Origin: Microbacterium bovistercoris
GTDB lineage: Bacteria; Actinomycetota; Actinomycetes; Actinomycetales; Microbacteriaceae
Assembly (NCBI RefSeq): GCF_003387575.1
Contig: NZ_QUAB01000046.1
Coordinates: forward strand, 1-64,000
Length of the DNA: 64,000 nucleotides
Direction: 5' to 3'
The first letter of the stretch is position 1. Each line of letters begins with the position of its first letter. A model generated the notes under the pieces. That model searched no databases, was not told where the DNA came from, and was given only the letters and a program-made list of their open reading frames with translations. Positions 7,367-15,400 of the stretch are shown in pieces. Position numbers and translations under genes: made by a program.

Positions 7367-7714
7367 GTGAAGAACACCCGAAACGCCCCCTCCGTCACCT
7401 CTCTGCCGCAGGCGCCGCACGACGAGGCGAACCACCGCGTGCGCCGGTACGCGCTGACCATGGGCATCCGCACGGTGTGCTTCATCCTCATGGTCGTCGT
7501 GCAGCCCTACGGATGGTGGACCTGGGCCTTCGGCGTCGGTGCCGCGGTGCTGCCGTACATCGCCGTGGTGTTCGCGAACGCCGGCAGCGACAGCAACGAG
7601 GTGCTCGCCGAGTCACCCGAGCGCCAGCTCGAGGCGCCCGCGGTCGCGGTGGACGACTCCGCCGGGCGTCCCACCATCGTCACGATCGATGAGAAGCGGG
7701 ACGACGCGCAGTGA
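7367..7714 (+). CDS. DUF3099 family membrane protein
   Basis: A 115-residue protein with a hydrophilic N-terminus, two membrane segments (about residues 31-46 and 50-67, around VVVQPYGWWTWAFGVGA) and an acidic C-terminal tail. The pattern RRY-MGIRTVCF and the following helix pair match DUF3099, a short actinobacterial membrane family of unknown function. It starts at GTG 7367. Its stop overlaps the GTG of the next gene (GTGA), so the two are translationally coupled. Confidence 0.8.
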   Translation: MKNTRNAPSVTSLPQAPHDEANHRVRRYALTMGIRTVCFILMVVVQPYGWWTWAFGVGAAVLPYIAVVFANAGSDSNEVLAESPERQLEAPAVAVDDSAGRPTIVTIDEKRDDAQ

Positions 7715-7908
7715 CCGAGGAGCTGGAGTGCTCTCGCGCCGGATGCCGGCTCGCGGCCACTCATCACATTCTGTGGCGGAACCCGCGCATCCACGCCGAG
7801 GACCGGACGAAGGTCTGGCTGGCGTGCGATGAGCACGTCGGGTTCCTGAGCGAGTATCTGCGGTCGCGCGAGTTCCCCGTAGAGGTGCGAGAGGGCATTC
7901 CGCAGTGA
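7711..7908 (+). CDS. Small Cys/His-rich protein of unknown function
   Basis: A 65-residue protein with CSRAGC near the N-terminus (Cys-x4-Cys), then WRNPRIH and WLACDEH (Cys-x2-His), a spacing that could hold one zinc ion. It starts at GTG overlapping the DUF3099 stop, and its own stop overlaps the SURF1 GTG. The three genes thus form a tightly coupled operon, pointing to a role linked with cytochrome oxidase assembly or the membrane. It resembles no enzyme I can name, and an enzyme label would not be supported by its size. Confidence 0.7.
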   Translation: MTEELECSRAGCRLAATHHILWRNPRIHAEDRTKVWLACDEHVGFLSEYLRSREFPVEVREGIPQ

Positions 7909-8717
7909 GCAGTCGGCTGGTGCGCTGGAGCGTCTACGTGCTGGTGGCGGCGCTGTTCGCGGTGGCGTGCGCGTATCTTTCCCATTGGCAGTTCGATCGC
8001 AACGAGGAGCGCTCCCGGCAGATCGCCCTCGTCGAGAAGAACTACGATGCGGATCCCGTGCCGCTGGCGGACGCGATCGGCGCCGACGGCGCACTCGATC
8101 CGTCGGATGAATGGCTGCCGGTCGCGCTGCGCGGCACGTACCTCGCCGATCAGCAGGTGCTCGCGCGCAACCGGCCGCACGGCGGCACCAGCGCCTTCGA
8201 GGTGCTCGTGCCGTTCCGCGATGAGGATGGTCGCGTGTTCGTCGTGGACCGCGGCTGGGTGCCCCCGGCCGAGGACTCCAGCCCTTCCGCGGTGCCCGCT
8301 CCCCCGTCGGGCGAGGTCACGGTGATCGTACGACTGCGGCCGGGCGAGCAGCTCCCGCCATCGGGCCGAGGCGCCCCGGACGGGCAGGTGCCGACCATCA
8401 ACCTGCCGCTGATCGCCCAGCAGACCGGTCTCGAAGACGTGATCACCTCCGCCTACGGACAGCTCGTGTCCGAGGATCCGCCGGCCGAGGCGCTCGGCGG
8501 CTTCGACAAGCCGACCGAGGATCCCGGTCCGCACCTGTCCTACGCGATCCAATGGATCCTGTTCGCCATCATGGGCTTCGCCTTCATCGGGTACATCATC
8601 CGCACCGAGATCGCGAAGGCGAAGGAGGACGCCGAGGGACGGCCCGCCCGCGCGTCGAAGCGGCGCCGCGACAAGGACGCCGAGACCGAGGACGCGCTGC
8701 TCGATTCGGTGCGCTGA
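7905..8717 (+). CDS. SURF1 family cytochrome c oxidase assembly protein
   Basis: A 270-residue protein with the SURF1 layout: an N-terminal membrane helix (residues 8-26), the conserved QFDRNEER, a periplasmic-side domain with LARNRPHGGTSAFEVLVPF and VDRGWVPP, and a second helix near residues 215-233 before a charged cytoplasmic tail (KRRRDKDAE). SURF1 proteins help insert haem A into cytochrome aa3. That fits the presence of ctaA and ctaB further along the window. It is translationally coupled to the small Cys/His protein. Confidence 0.88.
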   Translation: MSSRLVRWSVYVLVAALFAVACAYLSHWQFDRNEERSRQIALVEKNYDADPVPLADAIGADGALDPSDEWLPVALRGTYLADQQVLARNRPHGGTSAFEVLVPFRDEDGRVFVVDRGWVPPAEDSSPSAVPAPPSGEVTVIVRLRPGEQLPPSGRGAPDGQVPTINLPLIAQQTGLEDVITSAYGQLVSEDPPAEALGGFDKPTEDPGPHLSYAIQWILFAIMGFAFIGYIIRTEIAKAKEDAEGRPARASKRRRDKDAETEDALLDSVR

Positions 8718-8739
8718 GCCCGCGCGCCGTCGCGACATC

Positions 8740-8803
8740 TCGGAGATCTGCAGAATCCCGGACGCCCGCTGCCTCTCCGTTCCGGAATCCTGCATTTCTC
8801 CGA
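8740..8803. repeat. Imperfect long inverted repeat between SURF1 and HAD genes
   Basis: Arms of 23 bases (8740-8762 and 8781-8803) match at 19 positions, with an 18-base loop. Left arm begins TCGGAGATCTGCAG; the reverse complement of the right arm begins TCGGAGAAATGCAG; both end in CCGGA. It lies between two convergent genes. It could end transcription in both directions or be a dispersed palindromic repeat. No second copy was seen in this window. Confidence 0.55.
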
Positions 8804-8814
8804 TGCTGCCAAGG

Positions 8815-9435
8815 TCACACGAGCGCGAGCACCTCGTCGAGCGAACGGATGCTGTGCACTCCTGCCTGTGCGGCCTGGTGACCGCCGTCGAAGTGGACGA
8901 AGCGTGTGCCGAGACCCGTTGAGATCTCGAGGTCATGGTTCGTGTCACCGATCATGAGCACCTCGTCCGGCGCGAATCCGGATGTGTGCAGCCACCCGGC
9001 GATCACCTCGTGCTTCGAGGGGTGGAACGGGTCGGTGATCGAGAGGATCCGGTCGAACCGATGGGCGAGCCCGTGCGGCTCGAGCTGCCTGGTGAGCAGG
9101 TCTGTCAGGGTCGCGGATGCGAGTACCTGAATCACGCCGCGGTCAGTAAGCGTTGCGACAGTGGACTCTGCGCGGGTGTGCAACGCGGCTTCGCCCGTGC
9201 GCTGCTCCAACCAGCCGAGGTACTGCTCGGCTGCCGGGCGGAAGACGTCGTCACCGAGCCCGGCGTCGGCGTAGAAAGCGCGGATCGGGAACCGGAACGT
9301 CGCGCGGTATGCCGCCAGGTCGGGGAACGGCTCTCGATCATGGGTCGCCAGCACCCGGTTCATGACCTGGCGGCAGATCTCGGCGTCGTCGAGCAGCGTC
9401 CCGTTCCAGTCCCAGCAGATCGCGCGTATGCCCAC
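8815..9435 (-). CDS. HAD-superfamily hydrolase
   Basis: A 206-residue HAD phosphatase: motif I DWNGTLLDD (residues 9-17; Asn replaces the usual second Asp, as in some phosphoglycolate-type members), cap domain of helices, motif II LASATL near 104, Lys in HPSKHEV, and motif IV MIGDTNHDLE near 161. The GTG start at 9435 is placed by a TAGTAT hexamer 6 bases upstream. It is monocistronic. The substrate is unknown; a small sugar phosphate or phosphoglycolate is plausible. Confidence 0.85.
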   Translation of the reverse strand: MGIRAICWDWNGTLLDDAEICRQVMNRVLATHDREPFPDLAAYRATFRFPIRAFYADAGLGDDVFRPAAEQYLGWLEQRTGEAALHTRAESTVATLTDRGVIQVLASATLTDLLTRQLEPHGLAHRFDRILSITDPFHPSKHEVIAGWLHTSGFAPDEVLMIGDTNHDLEISTGLGTRFVHFDGGHQAAQAGVHSIRSLDEVLALV

Positions 9436-9441
9436 CCCGGC

Positions 9442-9447
9442 ATACTA
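9442..9447 (-). promoter_or_regulatory. -10 TAGTAT, 6 bases before HAD hydrolase GTG
   Basis: TAGTAT-GCCGGG-GTG on the minus strand, with no Shine-Dalgarno. It fits leaderless initiation at the GTG. Confidence 0.5.
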
Positions 9448-9501
9448 CGGTGAGGATGCGGGCCCGAGCGGCAGAACTCCGAGACCGTGCTGCGCGAGCA
9501 G

Positions 9502-11100
9502 CTACGCGAGCTCGATGAGGTCCTGGTAGTCCTTGCTCCAGATATCCTCGACGCCGTCGGGCAGGATCAGCACGCGCTCGGGGTTCAGTGACTCGACCGC
9601 ACCGGGGTCGTGCGAGACCAGCACCACCGCGCCCTCGTAGTGCGCCAGAGCACCGAGGATCTCCTCGCGGGACGCGGGATCGAGGTTGTTGGTCGGCTCG
9701 TCGAGCAGCAGCATGTTCGCCGACGAGACCACGAGTGTCGCGAGAGACAGGCGGGTCTTCTCACCACCGGAGAGCACACCGGCCGGCTTGAGCACGTCGT
9801 CGCCGGTGAACAGGAACGAGCCGAGCACCTTCCGTGCCTCGGTCTCGTTGATGTCGGGCGCCGCCGACATCATGTTCTCCAGCACGGAACGACTCACATC
9901 GAGGTTCTCGTGCTCCTGCGCGTAGTAGCCGATCTTCAGGCCGTGACCGGGCTCCAGCTGCCCGGTGTCGGACTTGTCCACTCCCGCGAGGATGCGCAGC
10001 AGCGTCGTCTTCCCCGCGCCGTTCAGGCCCAGCACGACGACCTTCGAGCCGCGGTCGATCGCAAGGTCGACGTCGGTGAAGATCTCCAGCGAGCCGTACG
10101 ACTTCGACAGGCCCGTCGCCATGAGCGGGGTCTTGCCGCAGGGCGCAGGCTTCGGGAAGCGCAGTTTCGCGACCCGATCGACCTGGCGGACCTCCTCCAA
10201 CCCGGAGAGCAGCTTCTCGGCCCGCGCGACCATCTGGTGCGCGGCCGCGGCCTTCGAGGCCTTCGCGCCGAACCGGGCCGCCTGCAGCTGCAGCTGGGTC
10301 GCCTTCTTCTCGGCGTTGGCTCGCTCCTTCTTGCGGCGCTCCTCATCGGCCACCCGCTGACGCTGGTAGTTCTTCCAGTTCATGTTGTAGATGTCGATGA
10401 TCTGGCGGTTCGCATCCAGGTAGAACACCCGGTTCACGGTCTCGCCGACCAGCTCGACATCATGGCTGATCACGATCAGCCCGCCCTTGTACCCCTTGAG
10501 GAACTCGCGCAGCCATACGACGCTGTCGGCGTCGAGGTGGTTCGTGGGCTCGTCGAGGATCATGGTTCCGGCATCCGAGAACAGGATGCGGGCCAGTTCG
10601 ATGCGCCGGCGCTGACCACCGGACAGCGTCTTGAGCGGCTGGTCGAGGATGCGGTCCGGCAGCGAGAGGTTGTGCGCGATCGACGCGGCCTCCGCCTCTG
10701 CGGCGTACCCGCCCATGGCCTCGAACCGCTCGGTGAGGTTCGCGAACCGCCGCATCGCCTTGTCGGCGACCTTCGGATCGTCGGAGGCCATCTCGTGCGA
10801 CGCGGTCGCGATGCCGAGCTGCAGCGTGCCCAGGCCGCGGGCGTCGAGGATCCGGGTGCGCGCGAGCATCTCCGGGTCGCCCGAGCGCGGATCCTGCGGC
10901 AGGTAGCCGAGCTCGCCCGACTTCGTGACCTTGCCGTCCGAGGGCAGCAGGTCTCCGGCGAGCACCTTCGTCAGGGTGGTCTTGCCCGCGCCGTTGCGGC
11001 CGACCAGTCCGATCTTGTCGCCATCGGCGACGCGGAAGGACACGCCCGACATCAGCACACGGGCGCCGACGCGGATCTCGAGGTCGTGCACGGCGAGCAC
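9502..11100 (-). CDS. ABC-F family ATPase (ribosome-associated type)
   Basis: A 532-residue protein with two nucleotide-binding domains and no membrane segment. Domain 1 has GRNGAGKTT (near residue 35), LSGGQRRRIELA and MILDEPTNHLD; domain 2 has GLNGAGKTT (near 359), LSGGEKTRLSLA and LLLDEPTNNLD. Between them is a charged Lys/Arg/Glu-rich P-site tRNA interaction linker (about residues 242-300). ABC-F proteins act on stalled or drug-bound ribosomes; whether this one is a housekeeping EttA-like factor or a resistance protein cannot be decided from sequence. It is divergent from the DedA gene. Confidence 0.9.
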   Translation of the reverse strand: MLAVHDLEIRVGARVLMSGVSFRVADGDKIGLVGRNGAGKTTLTKVLAGDLLPSDGKVTKSGELGYLPQDPRSGDPEMLARTRILDARGLGTLQLGIATASHEMASDDPKVADKAMRRFANLTERFEAMGGYAAEAEAASIAHNLSLPDRILDQPLKTLSGGQRRRIELARILFSDAGTMILDEPTNHLDADSVVWLREFLKGYKGGLIVISHDVELVGETVNRVFYLDANRQIIDIYNMNWKNYQRQRVADEERRKKERANAEKKATQLQLQAARFGAKASKAAAAHQMVARAEKLLSGLEEVRQVDRVAKLRFPKPAPCGKTPLMATGLSKSYGSLEIFTDVDLAIDRGSKVVVLGLNGAGKTTLLRILAGVDKSDTGQLEPGHGLKIGYYAQEHENLDVSRSVLENMMSAAPDINETEARKVLGSFLFTGDDVLKPAGVLSGGEKTRLSLATLVVSSANMLLLDEPTNNLDPASREEILGALAHYEGAVVLVSHDPGAVESLNPERVLILPDGVEDIWSKDYQDLIELA

Positions 11101-11241
11101 AGCAGCATCCGATCTTCGAAGGGTGAGGGAGACGGCCGAATGGCCAGCTGATCAGTATACGTGGCCGACCTGAGCGAGAACGGTACCTGAGTATGACCCT
11201 TCTACGCCCCTGGGTTGATGTGCGACCCCATCCGCGCTTCC

Positions 11242-11247
11242 TACCGT
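11242..11247 (+). promoter_or_regulatory. -10 TACCGT, 7 bases before DedA GTG at 11255
   Basis: This spacing favours GTG 11255 over the in-frame GTG at 11249, which would lie before the predicted transcription start. Confidence 0.45.
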
Positions 11248-11254
11248 TGTGACC

Positions 11255-11917
11255 GTGGACGCCATCAACGACTTCATCCTGGCCGCAGCCGCCTCCCCGT
11301 GGCTGCTGCTCGTCATGTTCGCCGTGGCCGTCGTGGACGCCGTGTTCCCGCCGGTGCCGAGCGAGACGGTGCTCGTCGCCGGAGCCGCCGCGGCCGCAGC
11401 CGTCGGTGGCTGGCCCACGATCCTCGCCCTCGTCCTCGCCGCCGCGCTCGGCGCGATGCTCGGCGACAACCTGGCCTACGCCCTCGGCCGCGCGATCGGC
11501 ACGAGCCGGTTCCGCTGGATGCGCCGCCCACGCATCGCAGCGGCCTTCGAATACGCCCAGCACGCGCTGTCGCGCCGCGGTGCGACCCTCATCATCGGCG
11601 CCCGCTACATCCCGGTCGGCCGGGTCGCCGTGAACGTCTCCGCGGGTGCGCTCGGCTACCCGTGGCGCCGCTTCCTGCCGATCAGCCTCATCGCCGGTGC
11701 GACCTGGGGGCTTTACGGCGCCGCCATCGGCATCCTCGCAGGCAGCTGGCTGGCGAACCAGCCGTTCCTGGCGGCTGTTGTGGGTATCGTGGTCGCTGTC
11801 GCCGTCGGCATCGTCGTCGACCGCATCGCTGCGGCCCGGCGCCGCCGCAGGGAGAACCTCGAGGCCGGCACCCCCGCGGATGCTGCAGTGCCGGAGCCCG
11901 CCCGACTGGCAGGATGA
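11255..11917 (+). CDS. DedA/VTT-domain family membrane protein
   Basis: A 220-residue membrane protein (222 if the GTG at 11249 is used). It shows the DedA features: FPPVPSETVL re-entrant loop with the essential Glu near residue 34, GDNLAYALGR, GARYIPVGRVAVNVSAG with the conserved Arg, and a GxxxW-like terminal helix pair. DedA proteins are linked to lipid-carrier flipping such as undecaprenyl phosphate and to membrane homeostasis. Its stop overlaps the ATG of the histidine kinase (ATGA), so it heads a three-gene operon with the two-component system. Confidence 0.88.
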   Translation: MDAINDFILAAAASPWLLLVMFAVAVVDAVFPPVPSETVLVAGAAAAAAVGGWPTILALVLAAALGAMLGDNLAYALGRAIGTSRFRWMRRPRIAAAFEYAQHALSRRGATLIIGARYIPVGRVAVNVSAGALGYPWRRFLPISLIAGATWGLYGAAIGILAGSWLANQPFLAAVVGIVVAVAVGIVVDRIAAARRRRRENLEAGTPADAAVPEPARLAG

Positions 11918-13278
11918 CATCTATGCGGAGGACGGCGGAGCGCAGATCCGCGCGGAAGGCGGCGAAGGGCGAGCGCGACGCGGCGCGGGAGACCGCCGCA
12001 GCAGAGAAGAGCGCGAAGAAGGCCGCGAAGGCCCAGAAACTGCGCTCCAACCCCTCACGCATCATCGCGATGTTCCGGCGCCTGCGCGACCGCCAGACCG
12101 CCCAGGTCGTCGTGCTCTCGATCATCGCCATCTCGCTCTACCCCGTCCTCGTGCCGGTGCACACGCAGCTCTACGGCACCTACCTGCCTGCAGTGATGGT
12201 CCTCGGTGGCGCGGCCGTCGCCGCGCCGATCGTCAGCAGACACCGCCCCCGCACCGCCATCGCACTCTTCCTCGTCGCGGCGGTGCTGCTCCCGCTGATG
12301 GCCGTCCTGCCCGAGACGGCGTCCTCGTCGCCGTGGCCGTGGTCGGTGCCGATGATCATCGCTTTCGTCGTGTTCCTCATGGCGATCACGCTGCAGCACG
12401 GCTGGCGGTACGGCCTGTTCGTGCTGGTCGCCGGTCTCTCGCTGGTCATGTTGCCTGCCGGAGTGATTCCGGACATCTCGATGTCGGGTGGTGTGATCGC
12501 CGATCTGATCGTCACGGCGTCCGTCGCCTCGGCGGCGTTCCTCATCGCCGTCCTCGTAGCCGGCCAGCTGCGGATCAGCGACGAACTGGTCAAGGAGCGC
12601 GCCCAGTCCGCCCAGGAGTTGGCCCGCCGCGAACTCGTCGAGGAGCGCACCCTCATCGCCAGGGAGCTGCACGATGTCGTCGCGCACAGCATGTCCCTCA
12701 TCCAGGTGCAAGCCTCGACCGCCCGCTACCGACTTCCCGATCTGCCCGACGACGTCGCATCCGAGTTCGACGGCATCGCCGCGACGGCCCGCACGTCGCT
12801 CGGTGAGATGCGCCGCATCCTCGGCGTGCTCCGCACGGAGGATCACACGGCCGAGCTCGCCCCGCAGCGCGGCATCGACCACATCGGTGCGCTGGTCGAG
12901 ACCACCCGCCGCGCCGGAGCGGATGTCGTGCTCTCCGGTCGAATCGAGGGGGATGTCGACGCCGCCGCGCAGATCGCGATGTACCGGATCACGCAGGAGG
13001 CTCTGAGCAACGCCGTCCGGCACGCGCCGGGTACGGCGATCACGGTCTTCATCGACGGCACCTCCGAGGACGTGGCCGTCCTGATCACCAACACGGCGCC
13101 GGCCGAGCAGGCGCCGCCGACCGCCGGCGGCGGCCACGGCCTGCGCGGCATGACGGAGCGCGCCGAACTGCTCGGCGGCTCCGTACACGCCGGCCCGGAT
13201 GCTGCAGGAGGATGGACCGTGTCCGCGCGGCTGCCCCGGCATCCCGCGCCCGGTGCCGATCAGGAGGGAACAGTATGA
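11914..13278 (+). CDS. Sensor histidine kinase, NarL/DesK type
   Basis: A 454-residue kinase. Residues 1-60 are an unusual Ala/Lys/Arg-rich basic stretch (RRSARKAAKGERDAA, KKAAKAQK), followed by about six membrane helices (about 65-225), a HisKA_3 dimerisation domain with ELHDVVAHS (phosphoacceptor His253) and a C-terminal ATPase domain with the N-box NAVRHAPG and GGHGLRGM. There is no large extracellular sensor loop, so the signal is probably sensed within the membrane. ATG 11914 overlaps the DedA stop; its own stop overlaps the regulator gene. The coupling to DedA hints at cell-envelope stress sensing. Confidence 0.92.
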   Translation: MTSMRRTAERRSARKAAKGERDAARETAAAEKSAKKAAKAQKLRSNPSRIIAMFRRLRDRQTAQVVVLSIIAISLYPVLVPVHTQLYGTYLPAVMVLGGAAVAAPIVSRHRPRTAIALFLVAAVLLPLMAVLPETASSSPWPWSVPMIIAFVVFLMAITLQHGWRYGLFVLVAGLSLVMLPAGVIPDISMSGGVIADLIVTASVASAAFLIAVLVAGQLRISDELVKERAQSAQELARRELVEERTLIARELHDVVAHSMSLIQVQASTARYRLPDLPDDVASEFDGIAATARTSLGEMRRILGVLRTEDHTAELAPQRGIDHIGALVETTRRAGADVVLSGRIEGDVDAAAQIAMYRITQEALSNAVRHAPGTAITVFIDGTSEDVAVLITNTAPAEQAPPTAGGGHGLRGMTERAELLGGSVHAGPDAAGGWTVSARLPRHPAPGADQEGTV

Positions 13279-13946
13279 CGATCCGCGTGCTCGTGGCCGA
13301 TGATCAGGGCATGGTGCGCGCGGGCTTCGCCGCGCTGCTCGACGCCCAGGACGGCATCTCGGTCGCAGGACAGGCCGCCGACGGCGACGAGGCGGTGCGC
13401 CTGTCCGCGCGCCTCGATCCCGACGTCATCCTGATGGACGTGCGGATGCCGGAACTCGACGGCATCGCCGCGACGCGACGCATCCTCGGTCCGTCCTACC
13501 CGTCGGCGCGCGTCCCGCGCATCCTGATGCTGACGACGTTCGACATCGACGACTACGTCTACGACGCCCTCGAGGCCGGCGCGAGCGGGTTCCTGCTCAA
13601 GGACGCGCTGCCGGACGACCTGGTGCACGCTGTGCGCGTGATCGCGTCCGGTGACGCCCTGCTGTCGCCGAAGGTGACGCGGCGCATGATCGAGCACTTC
13701 TCGTCGCGCAGACCGCATGCCCGCCGTACCGATCCGGCGTTCGCGGACCTCACCGAGCGTGAGCGCGAGGTGCTCGTGCTGATCGCCCAGGGGCGCTCGA
13801 ACACCGAGATCGCCGGCACGCTGTTCATCGCAGAGCAGACCGTGAAGACCCATGTCGGGAAGGTCTTCGCCAAGCTGGGGCTGCGCGACCGCGTGCACGC
13901 GGTGATCTACGCCTACGACAACGGCCTGGTCGAGCCCGCGGCCTGA
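13275..13946 (+). CDS. LuxR/NarL-family response regulator
   Basis: A 223-residue regulator beginning MTIRVLVADDQGMVRAGF. The receiver domain has the acidic pair DD, phosphoacceptor Asp55 in ILMDVRMP, Thr in MLTTFD and the KDA lysine. The C-terminal LuxR helix-turn-helix LTEREREVLVLIAQGRSNTEI is near residue 157. It starts at ATG 13275, overlapping the kinase stop (ATGA). A perfect 10-bp inverted repeat 62 bases after its stop is a candidate target site. Confidence 0.94.
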   Translation: MTIRVLVADDQGMVRAGFAALLDAQDGISVAGQAADGDEAVRLSARLDPDVILMDVRMPELDGIAATRRILGPSYPSARVPRILMLTTFDIDDYVYDALEAGASGFLLKDALPDDLVHAVRVIASGDALLSPKVTRRMIEHFSSRRPHARRTDPAFADLTEREREVLVLIAQGRSNTEIAGTLFIAEQTVKTHVGKVFAKLGLRDRVHAVIYAYDNGLVEPAA

Positions 13947-14007
13947 TACCCCGGTACGAGACAGGACGACACCCGCGCGGGATGCCGGCCTGGATGCCGC
14001 ATCCATA

Positions 14008-14037
14008 GCCTCCGAGGACACCACGATCCTCGGAGGC
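14008..14037. promoter_or_regulatory. Perfect inverted repeat GCCTCCGAGG-N10-CCTCGGAGGC before the acyltransferase
   Basis: The arms are 14008-14017 and 14028-14037. A TAGCCT hexamer at 14006-14011 overlaps the left arm, and the Shine-Dalgarno GGAGG (14032-14036) lies in the right arm, 5 bases before ATG 14042. It could be an operator covering -10 and +1, for example for the adjacent response regulator, or, if transcription begins upstream, an RNA hairpin hiding the ribosome-binding site. Confidence 0.6.
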
Positions 14038-14041
14038 CAAG

Positions 14042-15400
14042 ATGTCCCCATCCCCCGCTGCCCGCCTCGGGCGCGACCACGCGATCGACCTGGTCCGCGC
14101 CCTGTGCGTGACCGCCGTCGTCGTGCTGCACTCCCTGATGGTCGGGGTCACAGTCACCACCGACGGCCCGGTGTTCGCCAATGCCGGAGACTCCGGATGG
14201 TGGCTGGTCCCGGTCAGCTGGGTGCTGCAGGTGATGCCGCTGTTCTTCGTGATCGGCGGATTCGCGGGGCTCACAGCTTATGAGCGGATGCCGGAGGGTT
14301 CCGCCACCGCGTTCGTCACCGCGCGGCTGCACCGGCTGCTGCTCCCCGCCGTGGTGGTCATCGGCACCGCGGGTGTCGGACTCGCCGCGCTCACCCTGTC
14401 CGGCGTCCCCGCCGACCTCGTCGCCGTCGCGGGGTACCGGTTCGGTCAGCCGCTGTGGTTCCTCGCGGTGTTCCTGCTCTCGCAGGCGCTACTGCCGCTG
14501 CTGGTCCGCGCGCACCGTGCGGCACCGTTCTTCACGATCGGAGCGCTCGCCGGCGGTGCCGTCGTCGTCGACGTCGTGCGCGCGGCGACGGGTGTCGACG
14601 CGGTCGGATTGCTCAACCTCGGCTTCGTGTGGCTGACGATGCAGCAGCTCGGCTTCCATCTGGCGGACGGTCGCATCGATGCGCTGTCGCGACGGGCACG
14701 CACCGGCATCGGGTCGACCGCCCTCGCCCTGCTCGTGATCACCTTCCTCACCGGCATCTACTCCCCCGATCTCATCGCCAACATCAACCCGCCCACGGCG
14801 GCGCTGATCCTCGTCGGCGTCCTGCACACCGCCGCCTTCTCGCTGCTGCGTGCCCCGATCTCGGCCTTCGCCGCACGGCCCCGTGCCCGCGCCTTCGCCG
14901 AGTTCGTCTCGCAGCGCGCGATGACCATCTACCTCTGGCACATGACCGTCCTGCTGGTGCTCGCCGGGGTATCGGCGCTGCTGGCGACCACCGGCATGCT
15001 CGAGCTGCCCGCGCCGGCTTCCCCGGGCTGGTGGCTGGGCCGCCCGCTCTGGCTCGCGCTCGCCCTGGGACTCACCGCACTGATCAGCCTGCGGCTGTCG
15101 CGCATCGAGGCGATGCGCCTGCCGCGGCGGGCGCTCGGGACGGCCTCCGTCGCCATCGCGGCGGCGCTGGGCGCCGCGGCGATCGTGCTCCTGCTGGTGC
15201 GCGGGACGTCCACGACGACGGTGATCGCAGCGCTCACGGCCCTCGCGGGTGCACTCGCGATCGTGACGCCGGTGCCGTCACTCGAAGTACAGGGACTGGT
15301 GCAGCGCGCAGCGCGGGTTGAACGCGGCCCCGCATCCGGGGCACTCGGTGGCCACGCGGTACTCGGCGACGCTCATGCCGTGGGCGCACACACCGCATAG
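14042..15400 (+). CDS. Acyltransferase 3 family membrane protein
   Basis: A 452-residue integral membrane protein with about ten helices. The N-terminal RDHAIDLVRALCVTAVVVLHS matches the acyltransferase_3 family (conserved Arg and the catalytic-type His near residue 30), followed by PLFFVIGGFAG and the YLWHMTVLL block near 300. Family members O-acylate sugars or glycans on the envelope. The last 40 residues or so, after AIVTPVP, are unlike the membrane core and lie antisense to the CHY zinc-finger gene. They look like read-through into the opposite gene. The substrate is unknown; it is possibly controlled by the upstream two-component system. Confidence 0.85.
   Translation: MSPSPAARLGRDHAIDLVRALCVTAVVVLHSLMVGVTVTTDGPVFANAGDSGWWLVPVSWVLQVMPLFFVIGGFAGLTAYERMPEGSATAFVTARLHRLLLPAVVVIGTAGVGLAALTLSGVPADLVAVAGYRFGQPLWFLAVFLLSQALLPLLVRAHRAAPFFTIGALAGGAVVVDVVRAATGVDAVGLLNLGFVWLTMQQLGFHLADGRIDALSRRARTGIGSTALALLVITFLTGIYSPDLIANINPPTAALILVGVLHTAAFSLLRAPISAFAARPRARAFAEFVSQRAMTIYLWHMTVLLVLAGVSALLATTGMLELPAPASPGWWLGRPLWLALALGLTALISLRLSRIEAMRLPRRALGTASVAIAAALGAAAIVLLLVRGTSTTTVIAALTALAGALAIVTPVPSLEVQGLVQRAARVERGPASGALGGHAVLGDAHAVGAHTA

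Noticed and set aside
11215..13278. A continuous frame that would fuse extra N-terminal sequence to the histidine kinase
   Set aside because: The first 230 codons are the shifted frame of the DedA gene and are low-complexity Arg/Pro. The kinase starts at ATG 11914, overlapping the DedA stop.
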